Part shown: one piece after another, positions 35,947-44,973 of the stretch | How positions within the stretch are numbered: the stretch's first letter is position 1 | Layout: each line of letters starts with the position of its first letter | Program-made: the position numbers and the translations under genes | Assembly: GCA_021324155.1 (NCBI GenBank) | Contig: JAJPJQ010000018.1 | Span: 171,381-235,380 of the forward strand | Length of the DNA: 64,000 nucleotides | Source of the DNA: Pseudomonadota bacterium | GTDB taxonomy: Bacteria > Desulfobacterota > Binatia > UBA9968 | Direction: 5' to 3' | The notes under the pieces: model-generated | The model's database searches: none | Told to the model about the DNA's origin: nothing | What the model saw: only the letters and a program-made list of their open reading frames with translations

Positions 35947-36882
35947 TTCCGCGATGAGTGACCGCCACGCCGCGCGCTCGCGTCGGGGATCGACGAGAGG
36001 CCTGAGGCGCGCGCAGCCGCTCTTCAGTCTCCGGTAAAAAGCATCGTCCGACGCGGCGCGTTCGAGCAATCGCGCCAGGCCGCGGGTGTCGCCGACGCGG
36101 AAGTAGCCGGGATACCGGCTCCCCAGTGTGCCGATCAGGCCGGAGATTTTGGATGCGACCACCGGCACGGAGGAGGCGATCGCTTCCGAAAGCACGTTGG
36201 CGCTGCCTTCCATGACCGATGTGAGCGACAACAGATCGCTCGCTGCGAGCAGTTGCCGCGCCTTCCAGTGCGGTACCTCGCCGATCCAGCGATAGCGCGG
36301 ATTACGCTCCATCTCGGCCCGCGCGCGGCGCGCTTCCCGCGAGCCAAGCGCGCGGCCCGCCTGTACGACACGGATGTTCGCGCCATTGAGCTGGCGCGCG
36401 GCATAAGCCGTGCGCAGTGGATCCTTCACGGGACGCAGATGTCCGATGACGGCGACGACGAATCCGTTGCCGCGGGGCGGGCGCGGCTTCACGCGCGGCG
36501 CTGATTGATAGATGACCCGCGTCTTTCGCCTGAGACGCGGCGCGAGCTCTTTAACGCCCATGGATTGCAGCACGACAAGCCGCGTTGCCAGGTCGAGCGA
36601 CCCGCGCGCGGGCGCGCTGCTGCGGATGTCGCGATAGAGATCGGTGCCGGTGAGCGCGACAACGAGCGGTTTTCGCGGATGAAGCTTCTTAAAGCGCCGG
36701 ATCGAAGGCGCGCTTTTTCGCGCGTGCAGCGCGACCAGCAGCTCGCAGGCTTCGCCGCGGTAATCGCGCGCGACGAAGACGCGGTGGCCGAGACCTTTTA
36801 GGATCCGCGCCCACCGCAGCGCGGTGATGCTGTTGCCGTTGCGGTCCTTCGTGCCGGCTGGGGTAACGATGCGGATGGTCAT
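35938..36882 (-). CDS. senB: TIGR04348-type glycosyltransferase, SenB-like selenosugar synthase
   Basis: This 314-residue GT-B glycosyltransferase has the compact pattern of the TIGR04348 group: RIVTPAGTKDRNGNSITALRWA at the N-terminus (residues about 3-24), VALTGTDLYRDI and VIGHLRPVKDPLRTAYAAR. Members beside a SenA-type gene were shown elsewhere to make a selenosugar from UDP-sugar and selenophosphate for selenoneine. The ATG overlaps the senA stop in ATGA. Assignment rests on family likeness and the senA neighbour. Confidence 0.8.
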   Translation of the reverse strand: MTIRIVTPAGTKDRNGNSITALRWARILKGLGHRVFVARDYRGEACELLVALHARKSAPSIRRFKKLHPRKPLVVALTGTDLYRDIRSSAPARGSLDLATRLVVLQSMGVKELAPRLRRKTRVIYQSAPRVKPRPPRGNGFVVAVIGHLRPVKDPLRTAYAARQLNGANIRVVQAGRALGSREARRARAEMERNPRYRWIGEVPHWKARQLLAASDLLSLTSVMEGSANVLSEAIASSVPVVASKISGLIGTLGSRYPGYFRVGDTRGLARLLERAASDDAFYRRLKSGCARLRPLVDPRRERAAWRSLIAELS

Positions 36883-38270
36883 TCGGCGCACGTGCGAAAA
36901 CCGGCCCAGACGTCCCGCCGGTCGGGAGTATAAAAATTTCGCCAGGTATTGCGGATGAGGCGCGCGCGCGTCATCCAGCAGCCGCCGCGCAGGACTTTAT
37001 GCGTGCGGAACCAGGGCGCGGAGTATTCCTTGTAGGGATCCGCGGCGAATTCCGGGTAGGGAAGGAAGTCGCTCGCGGTCCACTCCCAGACATTGCCGAT
37101 CATTTGACGGCAGCCGAAGGCGCTGTCGCCCGCTGCCAGCGCGGAGACTGGGAGCAGGCCCGGCGCGGTTCCGTCAAGATTGGCGCGCTCTTTTGTCGGG
37201 GGCTCGTCGCCCCAAGGGAAAGTTCGCTTGTGCGGCGAAATGCCGCGGCCGCTGCTTTCCGGCTCGGTCGCCGCCGCCATTTCCCATTCCGCCTCGGTCG
37301 GCAGGCGACGGCCGGCCCACTTCGCGTACGCGTCGGCCTCGTACCAATTGACATGTATCACCGGAAGCTCTCGCTGAAGCGGCAGCCATTTATCGAAGAC
37401 GCGTTGAAGCCAAGCGCCGCCGTCTTTTTTCCAATAAAGCGGATGCGTGATTTCCTCGTGGCTGACAGCCCGCGCCGTGGTTTGTTCGCGGTCGAAAAAT
37501 TTTGCGAACGATTGCGCGAGGGCAGGGGAGCCGCCGTCGTGGAGCCACTTCCAACCCTCATCCGTCCAGAACTCTTTCCGGCCGTAGCCGCCGTCGTCTA
37601 CGAACGCGGCGAACTCCGCGTTCGTCACCGCATAGCGCGCGATGCGAAACGGCTTCACCTCGACGGGGTGCGCCCATTTCTCATTGTCGAAGACGAAAAG
37701 GGAATCGCGCGGAGCGCCGAGCACGAAAGTCCCGCCGGGGACGCCGACGTCTGCTGAAAGAGAATCGCCGTTGTTGCTCGATGAAAGATCGCGGCAGAAT
37801 ACCGGCTTCGGGTAGCCGAGCGTCTGGCGCGTGTAGGCGAGGGCTTCGTCGTGCATGTCCTCGTGAAAGAGGACGAGCAGATGAAAATAAATTTCTTCCG
37901 GCGTCGGCTTGCCGCTCGCGAGGCTATCGCACACCCGTTCGAGTACGGCGCTCATATAGGCGTGCGTCCGCTCGCGCGAGGCGATCGGGAGATCCCATCG
38001 GGTATCGTGGGCGACCTTGGCGGAATCGTAAAAGGAGTCCGCGCCTTCCACGAGCGGACCCTCGCCGCGCACGTGGCGCAGCGTCCAGAACTCCTGGAAC
38101 CATGCGATGTGGCCGATCTCCCAAATCGGCGGATTGACGATCGCGAGCTTGGGGCCGATCATCTGCCGGTCGTCGAGATCGGATGTGAGATCGAGGGTTC
38201 GCTTGCGCGCGTCGGTGAGGAGACGCGCGATGGCGCTGCCGTCGACGCCTTGGGCGAGAACATCCGTCAT
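36879..38270 (-). CDS. senA: SenA/EgtB-type nonheme-iron sulfoxide/selenoxide synthase
   Basis: This 463-residue protein has an N-terminal DinB-like helical domain and a C-terminal FGE-sulfatase domain, the EgtB layout. Iron ligand candidates are His in WEIGHIAWFQEFW and the HxxxH of LFHEDMHDEAL. The FGE half shows LPTEAEWEMAA, GNVWEWTASDF and RGGCWMTRARLIRNTWRNFY. EgtB joins cysteine or gamma-Glu-Cys to hercynine, and SenA joins a selenosugar. Coupling to senB favours SenA. No EgtA/EgtC or SenC is in the window. Confidence 0.82.
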   Translation of the reverse strand: MTDVLAQGVDGSAIARLLTDARKRTLDLTSDLDDRQMIGPKLAIVNPPIWEIGHIAWFQEFWTLRHVRGEGPLVEGADSFYDSAKVAHDTRWDLPIASRERTHAYMSAVLERVCDSLASGKPTPEEIYFHLLVLFHEDMHDEALAYTRQTLGYPKPVFCRDLSSSNNGDSLSADVGVPGGTFVLGAPRDSLFVFDNEKWAHPVEVKPFRIARYAVTNAEFAAFVDDGGYGRKEFWTDEGWKWLHDGGSPALAQSFAKFFDREQTTARAVSHEEITHPLYWKKDGGAWLQRVFDKWLPLQRELPVIHVNWYEADAYAKWAGRRLPTEAEWEMAAATEPESSGRGISPHKRTFPWGDEPPTKERANLDGTAPGLLPVSALAAGDSAFGCRQMIGNVWEWTASDFLPYPEFAADPYKEYSAPWFRTHKVLRGGCWMTRARLIRNTWRNFYTPDRRDVWAGFRTCAE

Positions 38271-38312
38271 TTAAATGTTCTACGCCAGGCCTCCGGCGCG
38301 TTCAAGGAACGG

Positions 38313-39128
38313 TTACGAGGTTAGGAATTTTCCTGTGAGCCGCTCGAATTCCGCCTGCGCGTCCCACTGCGCCAGGTGTTTGGCGCCATCGAGCAGGTGA
38401 AGATTGAGCGATGGATAGCGCTCCTTGAGCAGCGCGGCGCGCTGCGCGGCGGAGCCGCGGTCCTGTTTGCCGTACATCATAAGGAGCGGCACCGGAAGCT
38501 GGTGCAACCGCTCCCAGATCGGCACGGCCTCCTTGCCGCCGCCGCGCGGCACCTTGCCGCGCTCGATGAAGGCCTGGAAATTCTTTCCCAGGCTCATGCG
38601 GTGGCGCTTTTCCAGGACTTCCGGCGTGATCAGGGAATGATTGAATAAATTGTGCTCTAACAGCCCGCGGCTTTCGGCAAGGGTCGGCTCGGCCGCGCCG
38701 CCTTCCTCGCCTTCGCCGGCGCCGGCTTTGGCGCCGCCGGGAAGCGGCGGCAACAGACTGCCGGTGCCGAGCACGACGACTTTGGCGATGCGCGGAGTCT
38801 GATCGAACGCGAGGCCGACCGCCATCGCGCCCGCCGCGGAATGTCCCATGAGACTCGCTTTGTCCAAGCCGAGCGCATCCATAAATGGAATGGTGAAGCG
38901 CCGGCGGTAAGCGGGGGAGTAATCCTTCGGATTGTCGGTGCCGCCGAAGCCCGGTTGATCGAAGGCGATCACGCGCAAGCCGTAGCCGGCGAGCGGCCCG
39001 AGGTTGCGCTCGAATACGTCGGCAGACGAGCCGAGCGATGCGCCGTGGAGCAGCAAAACCGCCGGCCCGCGGCCTTCTTCGAGATACCGCGTCTTGAGGC
39101 CGTCGGCCTGAACGAACTTCTCCGTCAT
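38313..39128 (-). CDS. Alpha/beta-fold hydrolase
   Basis: This 271-residue protein has oxyanion LLLHGASLGSSAD, FDQPGFGGTDNP and the nucleophile elbow GHSAAGAMA near residue 95. The acid is probably in MMYGKQDRG and the histidine in LDGAKHLAQWD. The lid region has a low-complexity Gly/Glu/Ala loop (about 135-150). It resembles C-C bond hydrolases of the meta-cleavage type in size, and a VOC protein lies two genes away. It sits 42 bp upstream of senA, but a common function is not evident. Confidence 0.85.
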   Translation of the reverse strand: MTEKFVQADGLKTRYLEEGRGPAVLLLHGASLGSSADVFERNLGPLAGYGLRVIAFDQPGFGGTDNPKDYSPAYRRRFTIPFMDALGLDKASLMGHSAAGAMAVGLAFDQTPRIAKVVVLGTGSLLPPLPGGAKAGAGEGEEGGAAEPTLAESRGLLEHNLFNHSLITPEVLEKRHRMSLGKNFQAFIERGKVPRGGGKEAVPIWERLHQLPVPLLMMYGKQDRGSAAQRAALLKERYPSLNLHLLDGAKHLAQWDAQAEFERLTGKFLTS

Positions 39129-39146
39129 AAAAGCTCCCGATAAAAT

Positions 39147-40112
39147 TTATTTTGCCTGCGCCGAGCGCGCCCGCAGCTCTTCGACAATCGAGAGATCCAT
39201 GTGCTTCAGCGGCGCCACGGACGCGAAGCGCTGGTCCTCGTAGGCCAAGGTTTTGAGCACGTTGCGGAGGCCTTCTTCGGAAGGATAGAGATCGGGCTGC
39301 GCGTGCGACTTGAATGCAATGTAAGCGCCTTCCAGGACCTCGCGGTCCTGCAAACGGAACACGCGCGCCATGATCCGGATCGTCTCTTCCTTGTCGTTTA
39401 TCAACGAGGTCACGGCCTCGGCGTAGCCGATCAGAAAGGTTTTGACCGCATCCCGGTTCTTCGCCAGGTTCGATTTTCGCGTGGTGATGAGTCCTTTGCT
39501 ATAGGGCATTGCAATCGGCATCACGTAAAGCCCCAGTTTCTCGGCGCGGCGCGCGAACTCCGGCGCGACGGGCGCCGCGTCGATTTTGCCCGAGGCGAGC
39601 ATCGTGAGCCGCGCGGACGAGCTGCCGATAAACAGAATTTCCGCATCTTTCCCCGCGTCGAATCCCTCGCGCGCGAGCAGCAGTTTCAAGAACAGGTGGC
39701 TTTTGTCCAGCATGCCGCCGGCGGCGAAGCGCTTGCCCTTGAGATCCCTGATGGAGCGGATCTTCTCGCGTGTGACGAGACTGTACGGCGACGAGTCGTC
39801 CCACGACCCGATACCGACGATATCGCCGCCCTGCTCACCGACGAAATAAAGCTCCGGCGCCGAGCCGTTGATGTAATCGGTGCCGCCGGAAATCAAGGCA
39901 TTGACGTTGATCCGGCCGTTGGGAATCACGATCGGCTGCACGACCAGATTCCGCTTGGAAAAGATGCCCCTCTGGATACCGATGTGGATCGGAATGGCGT
40001 TCGTCTGAGCCGCCGGCACGCCGATGCGGACCGTCGTCTGCGCGGGAGCATCCGCGCCGCCGAGAACGAGTAAGATAAAGCCCGTAGCGAGGCAACGGAG
40101 AATGCTACGCAT
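39147..40112 (-). CDS. NMT1/SsuA-type ABC substrate-binding protein (orphan)
   Basis: This 321-residue periplasmic binding protein has a signal peptide (hydrophobic residues 6-20, cleaved near DAPAQ) and the NMT1/THI5-like fold: VRIGVPAAQTNAIPIHIGIQ, GGTDYINGSAPELYF, LKGKRFAAGG and SARLTMLASGKIDAAPV. Such proteins bind aromatic sulfonates, pyrimidines or terephthalate-like acids. No permease or ATPase is adjacent. It overlaps the VOC gene end by eight bases, so the two may act on one substrate. Confidence 0.86.
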   Translation of the reverse strand: MRSILRCLATGFILLVLGGADAPAQTTVRIGVPAAQTNAIPIHIGIQRGIFSKRNLVVQPIVIPNGRINVNALISGGTDYINGSAPELYFVGEQGGDIVGIGSWDDSSPYSLVTREKIRSIRDLKGKRFAAGGMLDKSHLFLKLLLAREGFDAGKDAEILFIGSSSARLTMLASGKIDAAPVAPEFARRAEKLGLYVMPIAMPYSKGLITTRKSNLAKNRDAVKTFLIGYAEAVTSLINDKEETIRIMARVFRLQDREVLEGAYIAFKSHAQPDLYPSEEGLRNVLKTLAYEDQRFASVAPLKHMDLSIVEELRARSAQAK

Positions 40113-40902
40113 CCGTCACGTCGATCAGCACGCCGTCCGGGTCGGCGAGATGAAATTTGCCGAACGGGCACTTCTCGAATAGCTTCAAGCGCGCCGCGCC
40201 TTCGGGTCCGACGCCGACCGGGCTAGGTGACAGGCGCGGGTTGCGGCCGATCAGGGTCTGCAGCTCCTTTTTGAACTCTTCGAGGTTCTCGACCTTGAAG
40301 CCGATGTGCTCGGGGGCGGGGCGCTCGATGCCCGACCCCGAGTAGTCGTTGATGTCCCACGGCGTGACCGCCAGGGTAACCTTCCCGTCGGTGAGATGAT
40401 ACGTATGATCTCCGGCCTCCTGCGGGCGCAGCTCGAAGACGTCGACGTAGAACTTGGCGACTTCGTCGGGGATGACCGTGCGCACGGCGAAATGCGTGAT
40501 GAAACGCTCCTGCTTCCAGTCGCCGTCTTCGTACACGTCGCGGCGGTTTTCCATGCCTTTTTGCGACAGATCGAAAACATTGCCCGCGGGATCGTGCGTG
40601 CTGAGGCCGGCGAAGGGACGGTTGCCGGGCCGCTTGAGCACGCTGATCTTGGGGTACTTCGTCTGGATTCTGTCGAGCGCGGTTTGCACGTCATCGACCT
40701 CGAAGCCGAAATGGTCGAAGCCCGCCTGACGGCCGGCGCGGCGGGGATTGATGTTCATGCCGATGTAGCCGTCGCCCACGACGACGGCGCTTTCGGGCTT
40801 CGCCCGCTGCGAAGTGCGCATTTTGAAGAGCGCCTCGTAGAATCTGCCCATGAGCGCGTAGTTCTCGCTCGCGATCGCGATGTGCTTGATCTGCGTCTGC
40901 AT
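40105..40902 (-). CDS. VOC-superfamily protein with two glyoxalase/dioxygenase domains
   Basis: This 265-residue two-domain VOC protein has repeated openings, KHIAIASENYALMGRFYEAL at the start and FITHFAVRTVIPDEVAKFY near residue 135. Likely metal ligands are His/Glu in HFGFEV and HIGFKV. It resembles extradiol-type dioxygenases or lyases acting on aromatic or small carbonyl compounds. GGAGGGA precedes the ATG. It is followed by an orphan binding protein and an alpha/beta hydrolase, which together could be a small degradation unit. Confidence 0.82.
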   Translation of the reverse strand: MQTQIKHIAIASENYALMGRFYEALFKMRTSQRAKPESAVVVGDGYIGMNINPRRAGRQAGFDHFGFEVDDVQTALDRIQTKYPKISVLKRPGNRPFAGLSTHDPAGNVFDLSQKGMENRRDVYEDGDWKQERFITHFAVRTVIPDEVAKFYVDVFELRPQEAGDHTYHLTDGKVTLAVTPWDINDYSGSGIERPAPEHIGFKVENLEEFKKELQTLIGRNPRLSPSPVGVGPEGAARLKLFEKCPFGKFHLADPDGVLIDVTDA

Positions 40903-40933
40903 GGCTTGTCCCTCCGTTTGGGTCGATTCTCCC

Positions 40934-42082
40934 TCACGGATTATCCGCCGTCAAGCGGTTTTGCAACCGCCGCATCCACGGCTCCAGCTCGCAGGCCCAC
41001 GGCGTCCGGCGGTGTTTTCTCACATAATCCACGGCGGCGCGAAAGCTCGCCGCGTCGCTCGCGGTCACGTGCGCCACGATCTTCTTTTTGCGGGCATGTA
41101 TCTCCTGCTCGCAAAATTTCCGAATCGCCCGCCAATACGGCAGCGAAGCAGATCCGTAACGCTCAACGATCGTACGCCGCCAGCTGCGCTCCGGATCGTA
41201 ATCGCCGGGCCGGGCGGCATAATCGAAGCAGGTTCCGAGCGGGACGAAGCTCAATGTCTCCTGCAGCAGCGGATTGTTTAAATATCCATATGCGACGTCG
41301 AGCAAATTCGGATCCCGCCCGCCGAGCGGACCCAAATTCATATCATTTCGCATCGACAGATCATTGACGGGATAGTTGTCCCAGAGGATGAGTCTCCGAT
41401 CTATCCGACTACGGATGCGGCGAACATGGTCGGCGGTGATTGTTTCGCTGACGATTTTCGGGCCGGTCCAGAGAAACGCCGCCGTCGCCGGCAGAGTCTC
41501 GGAAAATCTTTCGAGGAACTGATTTTCGAAACGGCCGAACGCTCGCGCGAGCAGCGGATCCTCGCTATAATAGGAAGGGCAAATCCACCAATCGACGTCT
41601 TTCCATGAAGCGGGCTGGCGGGCGATAATCTCGGCCAGCCATGTGCCTTCGGCGCGAGCCAAGCTTCCGGCGAAACGCTTGCGATCTTTTTCGCGGGTCA
41701 GGCGCGACGGGATGTCGTCGAAAAGCACCGCGAAGGTCCGCACCCCGGTATCGTAAAAGCGCTGCGCCTTCGCAAGCAGGATGCGCGTCGGTTTCGCGCT
41801 GCTGAAAACAAGCCCTTTGCCGGGATGAAACCCATAGACGAAATCGATGTTGAATCGCTGCGCGCACCGGATAAGATGCTCCATCTCTTGCCAGCGCGGC
41901 GGCGGATAGGGCCGCCGCCACTTCTCGCGATGGTATGGGTCGTCCTTCGGGGCATAGAGGTAGGTATTCATCCCTCTGGCGGCGCCGAACTCAAATATTT
42001 TGGTGCGATGTCTCTGGGACCAGGGCGGGCCGAAGAAGCCTTCGACGATGCCGCGACGCTCGAATGCCGGCGAGTGCTTCAT
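40934..42082 (-). CDS. GH84 beta-N-acetylglucosaminidase-domain protein
   Basis: This 382-residue protein has the catalytic barrel of the NAGidase/O-GlcNAcase family: RGIVEGFFGPPWSQ at the start, NTYLYAPKDDPYHREKWR, and the paired catalytic aspartates in FAVLFDDIPS near residue 135. Substrate residues are likely in NYPVNDL. It lacks a signal peptide and accessory domains. Bacterial GH84 enzymes remove N-acetylglucosamine from glycans. A cytoplasmic form could act on turnover products or protein sugars. It lies alone between VOC and LysE genes. Confidence 0.85.
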   Translation of the reverse strand: MKHSPAFERRGIVEGFFGPPWSQRHRTKIFEFGAARGMNTYLYAPKDDPYHREKWRRPYPPPRWQEMEHLIRCAQRFNIDFVYGFHPGKGLVFSSAKPTRILLAKAQRFYDTGVRTFAVLFDDIPSRLTREKDRKRFAGSLARAEGTWLAEIIARQPASWKDVDWWICPSYYSEDPLLARAFGRFENQFLERFSETLPATAAFLWTGPKIVSETITADHVRRIRSRIDRRLILWDNYPVNDLSMRNDMNLGPLGGRDPNLLDVAYGYLNNPLLQETLSFVPLGTCFDYAARPGDYDPERSWRRTIVERYGSASLPYWRAIRKFCEQEIHARKKKIVAHVTASDAASFRAAVDYVRKHRRTPWACELEPWMRRLQNRLTADNP

Positions 42083-42299
42083 GTGGTGAATCTGTCACGG
42101 ACGGCAGCGTCACGGCAAACGGCTGCAAGGCCGCGATTGCTTGACGGCGGCCGCTCCATTTTATAGCATCCGCGGAACGCCTTTCGCCGCCGGGCCGACG
42201 CGCCCTCCATTACCCGATGACCAATCCATGTCTGACGCCGTGCGATCCCTATCCGACTGGCAAATTGCGTGACTTCTGCCAAATAGAGAAGAGCGGCGT

Positions 42300-42929
42300 A
42301 TGCTGAGCTTGTTTCTGAAGGGCTTCGTTATCGGCATGATCATCGCCGTGCCCGTCGGCCCCATCGGCCTGCTCTGCGTAAACCGCACGCTGTCCAAGGG
42401 CCCGCTGTACGGTCTCGCCTCGGGCTTCGGCATAGCGACAGCCGACGCCATCTCCGGCGGTGTGGTTGTCCTCGGCCTCACCTTCGTCTCGTCGTTTTTG
42501 CTTGCCGAGATGTTATGGCTGAGGCTGATCGGCGGGTTTTTTTTATGCTACCTTGGATTCAAGATCTTCCTGACGGAGCCAAAGCCGCGGTCGATGATCG
42601 ATAAGGAAAACAATAACCTGCTCGCCGCCTACGCGTCGACCTTACTGTTGACCTTTAGCAACCCGCTTACGCTGCTGTCGTTCGTCGCGATCTACGCGGG
42701 GTGGGGCGTCGAAGATCTCAGCGCGCACCGCTTTCTCGCGGCGGTCCTCATGCTGGGAATCTTTTGCGGCTCGGCAAGCTGGTGGGTGGCCCTCAGCGGC
42801 GGCATGCCGGTCGTGCGTGTGATGTTCACCCACGACGGGCTGCGCTGGATTCACCGGGTCTCCGGTGCGATCATCGCGGCGTTCGGCTTCATCATCCTGT
42901 TGAGCTTGACGCAAAATCTTTCCCGGTGA
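42300..42929 (+). CDS. LysE-family amino-acid/threonine exporter
   Basis: This 209-residue membrane protein has the LysE/RhtB start GFVIGMIIAVPVGPIGLLCVNR, GLASGFGIATADAISG and about six segments, with YLGFKIFLTEPK and TFSNPLTLLSFVAIYAG. Members export amino acids or related small molecules. It directly precedes a desaturase gene (6 bp). Confidence 0.87.
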   Translation: MLSLFLKGFVIGMIIAVPVGPIGLLCVNRTLSKGPLYGLASGFGIATADAISGGVVVLGLTFVSSFLLAEMLWLRLIGGFFLCYLGFKIFLTEPKPRSMIDKENNNLLAAYASTLLLTFSNPLTLLSFVAIYAGWGVEDLSAHRFLAAVLMLGIFCGSASWWVALSGGMPVVRVMFTHDGLRWIHRVSGAIIAAFGFIILLSLTQNLSR

Positions 42930-42934
42930 GAGCG

Positions 42935-43876
42935 ATGCAGGCGGCCGAAGCATTAGATCGCAGTCTTCCGGTCATGATTTCGGCGCGCCTGAATCTTTGC
43001 CTGGCTGCATTTCACCTGCTGGCGAACGTTTTTCAGTTTTTTATCCTGCCGCTCGTGCTGCTGCCCAAAAGCCTTTGGTGGGCGCTCGCATTGCTGCCGC
43101 TGGCGGCGCTCAACAACCCTTTCTGGAGTCTGATTCACGAGGGCATCCACGACATGCTGCATCCGTCCCGCCGGGTCAACCGGATACTCGGCCGGCTGCT
43201 ATCGTATTTTTTCGGCGCGCCGTTTCTCGTGCTGCGGCTGAGCCATTTGCTCCATCACAAGCTCAACCGCTCGCTCATCGAGGCAACCGAGATCTACGCG
43301 CCGGAGCGGCGGTCCTGGGCGCGCGCCGCGCTCGGCTACTTCGCTCACATTTTCGGCGGACTTTATCTGCTGGAGCTCGCGAGCCCGCTGATGTTTTTCC
43401 TTCCGCGCGCGGTGCTGCGCCGGATGGAGGCGAAATATTTTACGGGCGCCGACGTGCCGGGAAACCTGATGCGCGGGCTCATGCGCGACCAGCCGGTACG
43501 TGAGATGCGCATCGACGGAATCGTGATCATCGCGCTTTTCGCCGCGAGCGCGTGGAGCTACGGCATTCACTGGCCGTTGCTCGCGGCCGCCCTCTGCGCG
43601 CGCGCCTTTCTGATTTCCTTTCTCGACAACGTCTATCACTACGCGACGCCCATCGGCGACACTTTCTACGCGCGGAACCTTTCGCTGCCGAAGGCATTCT
43701 CCGCCGGTCTTTTGCATTTTAATTTTCACGGCATCCATCACCGGAACCCGGCGATACCGTGGACCGGCCTGCCGGTAGCTTTCCGGCAGCAGCGGCTGTC
43801 TTTCGACAGCGGCTACGCGACGGCGGCGCTCGGGCAACTGGGCGGACCGATCCCGCAGGAGAGGCTTTATCGATGA
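42935..43876 (+). CDS. Membrane fatty-acid desaturase
   Basis: This 313-residue membrane di-iron enzyme has the three histidine boxes of the desaturase/hydroxylase family: HEGIHD, HLLHHKLN and HGIHHRN. Four or more hydrophobic segments surround them. It should introduce a double bond or hydroxyl into a lipid acyl or carotenoid-like chain. I start at ATG 42935; the longer open frame runs back into the LysE gene and is a shadow. It overlaps the next gene in ATGA. Confidence 0.87.
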   Translation: MQAAEALDRSLPVMISARLNLCLAAFHLLANVFQFFILPLVLLPKSLWWALALLPLAALNNPFWSLIHEGIHDMLHPSRRVNRILGRLLSYFFGAPFLVLRLSHLLHHKLNRSLIEATEIYAPERRSWARAALGYFAHIFGGLYLLELASPLMFFLPRAVLRRMEAKYFTGADVPGNLMRGLMRDQPVREMRIDGIVIIALFAASAWSYGIHWPLLAAALCARAFLISFLDNVYHYATPIGDTFYARNLSLPKAFSAGLLHFNFHGIHHRNPAIPWTGLPVAFRQQRLSFDSGYATAALGQLGGPIPQERLYR

Positions 43877-44973
43877 CGGCAGATAAAAAACTTCGGGTGG
43901 GCGTGATCGGCGGCGGCTACGGCCGCAATCATATTCTCGCGTACCAGGCGAGCGGCTTCGAAGTCGCGGCGTTCTGCCAGCGCTCGGAAGCCAACGCCGC
44001 GAAGCTCGCGCGTGAATTCGCCATTCCGCACGTTTACGCCGACTACCGCGATCTTCTCGCGCTTTCGGGTCTCGACGCCGTGAGCATCGCGACGCCGCCG
44101 AATCTGCATCGCCCGATCGCCGTCGAAGCCGTCGAGCGCGGCCTGCATGTGCTTTGCGAAAAGCCGCTGGCGCTGGACGTCGCCGAGGCGGAGACGATGC
44201 TCGCGCGCGCGGAAGCGGCGCGCCGCGTGCATATGACCGCGTTCAACTTCCGCGGCATCTCCGCCGTGCGCCGCATGAAGGAGCTGCTTAACGAAGGATT
44301 CGTAGGACGAATATTTCACGTCGAGGCGACCTGGCTGACGGAAGGCAGGATGGCGCCCGACACGCCGATGGGCTGGCGTCACCGCAAGGCGACGGCCGGA
44401 TTTGGTGTCTTAGGCGATACTGGAGTGCACATGATCGACCTCGTGCGCTGGCTTGTCGGCGACTTCGAGAAGGCCACCGCGCAGGCGACGACATTCCACG
44501 ATCGAAGAAAGCTGCCCGACGGCAGCGGCACGGGGAATGTAGAAGTTGAAGACTCCTGCATGTTTCTCGCTCAGTTAAGCGATGGAATTCAGGCATCGCT
44601 GCATGTTAGCGGCGTCGCCCGCGGCAGCCTCTTCCAATCCATCCGCATCTTCGGCAGCGAAGGCGCGCTTGCGGTCGCGGTCAATCGTAAGGGAGCCGAT
44701 TGGGTCGTGGGCCGGCTGTCCGGCGTGCGCGGCGTCAACGCGGAGTTTCAGCCGCTGGAAATTCCGGAGCGGTTGACGCAGGGGCTGAACCTCGCCGATC
44801 CGTCCCGCGTCGCGGGCGAGTTTCTCTTCGCGCAGCTTACGCGCCGCTTCTCCGACTCGATCAAGACCGGCGCACCCGCCGTGCCGAGCTTCCGCGAAGG
44901 ACTCGAAGCGCAGAAGGTCGTCGCGGCTGTGCTGCGCTCGGTCGACGAGCAGCGCTGGGTCGATGTCGGCTAG
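43873..44973 (+). CDS. Gfo/Idh/MocA-family NAD(P)-dependent oxidoreductase
   Basis: This 366-residue two-domain dehydrogenase has a Rossmann motif GVIGGGYGRNH near the N-terminus, YADYRDLLA, then LHVLCEKPLALDVAEAE with the catalytic lysine of the EKP motif. The C-terminal dimer domain has FGVLGDTGVHMIDLVRWL. Its typical substrates are sugars, inositols or pseudo-sugars. GGAGAGG precedes the ATG, and the start overlaps the desaturase stop. It converges with egtD and overlaps its stop by four bases. Confidence 0.9.
   Translation: MTADKKLRVGVIGGGYGRNHILAYQASGFEVAAFCQRSEANAAKLAREFAIPHVYADYRDLLALSGLDAVSIATPPNLHRPIAVEAVERGLHVLCEKPLALDVAEAETMLARAEAARRVHMTAFNFRGISAVRRMKELLNEGFVGRIFHVEATWLTEGRMAPDTPMGWRHRKATAGFGVLGDTGVHMIDLVRWLVGDFEKATAQATTFHDRRKLPDGSGTGNVEVEDSCMFLAQLSDGIQASLHVSGVARGSLFQSIRIFGSEGALAVAVNRKGADWVVGRLSGVRGVNAEFQPLEIPERLTQGLNLADPSRVAGEFLFAQLTRRFSDSIKTGAPAVPSFREGLEAQKVVAAVLRSVDEQRWVDVG

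Noticed and set aside
38312..38318. Isolated GTTACGA near the end of the hydrolase gene, and another at 48423-48429
   Set aside because: Neither has a partner at 11 bp, so they do not form a Pho box.
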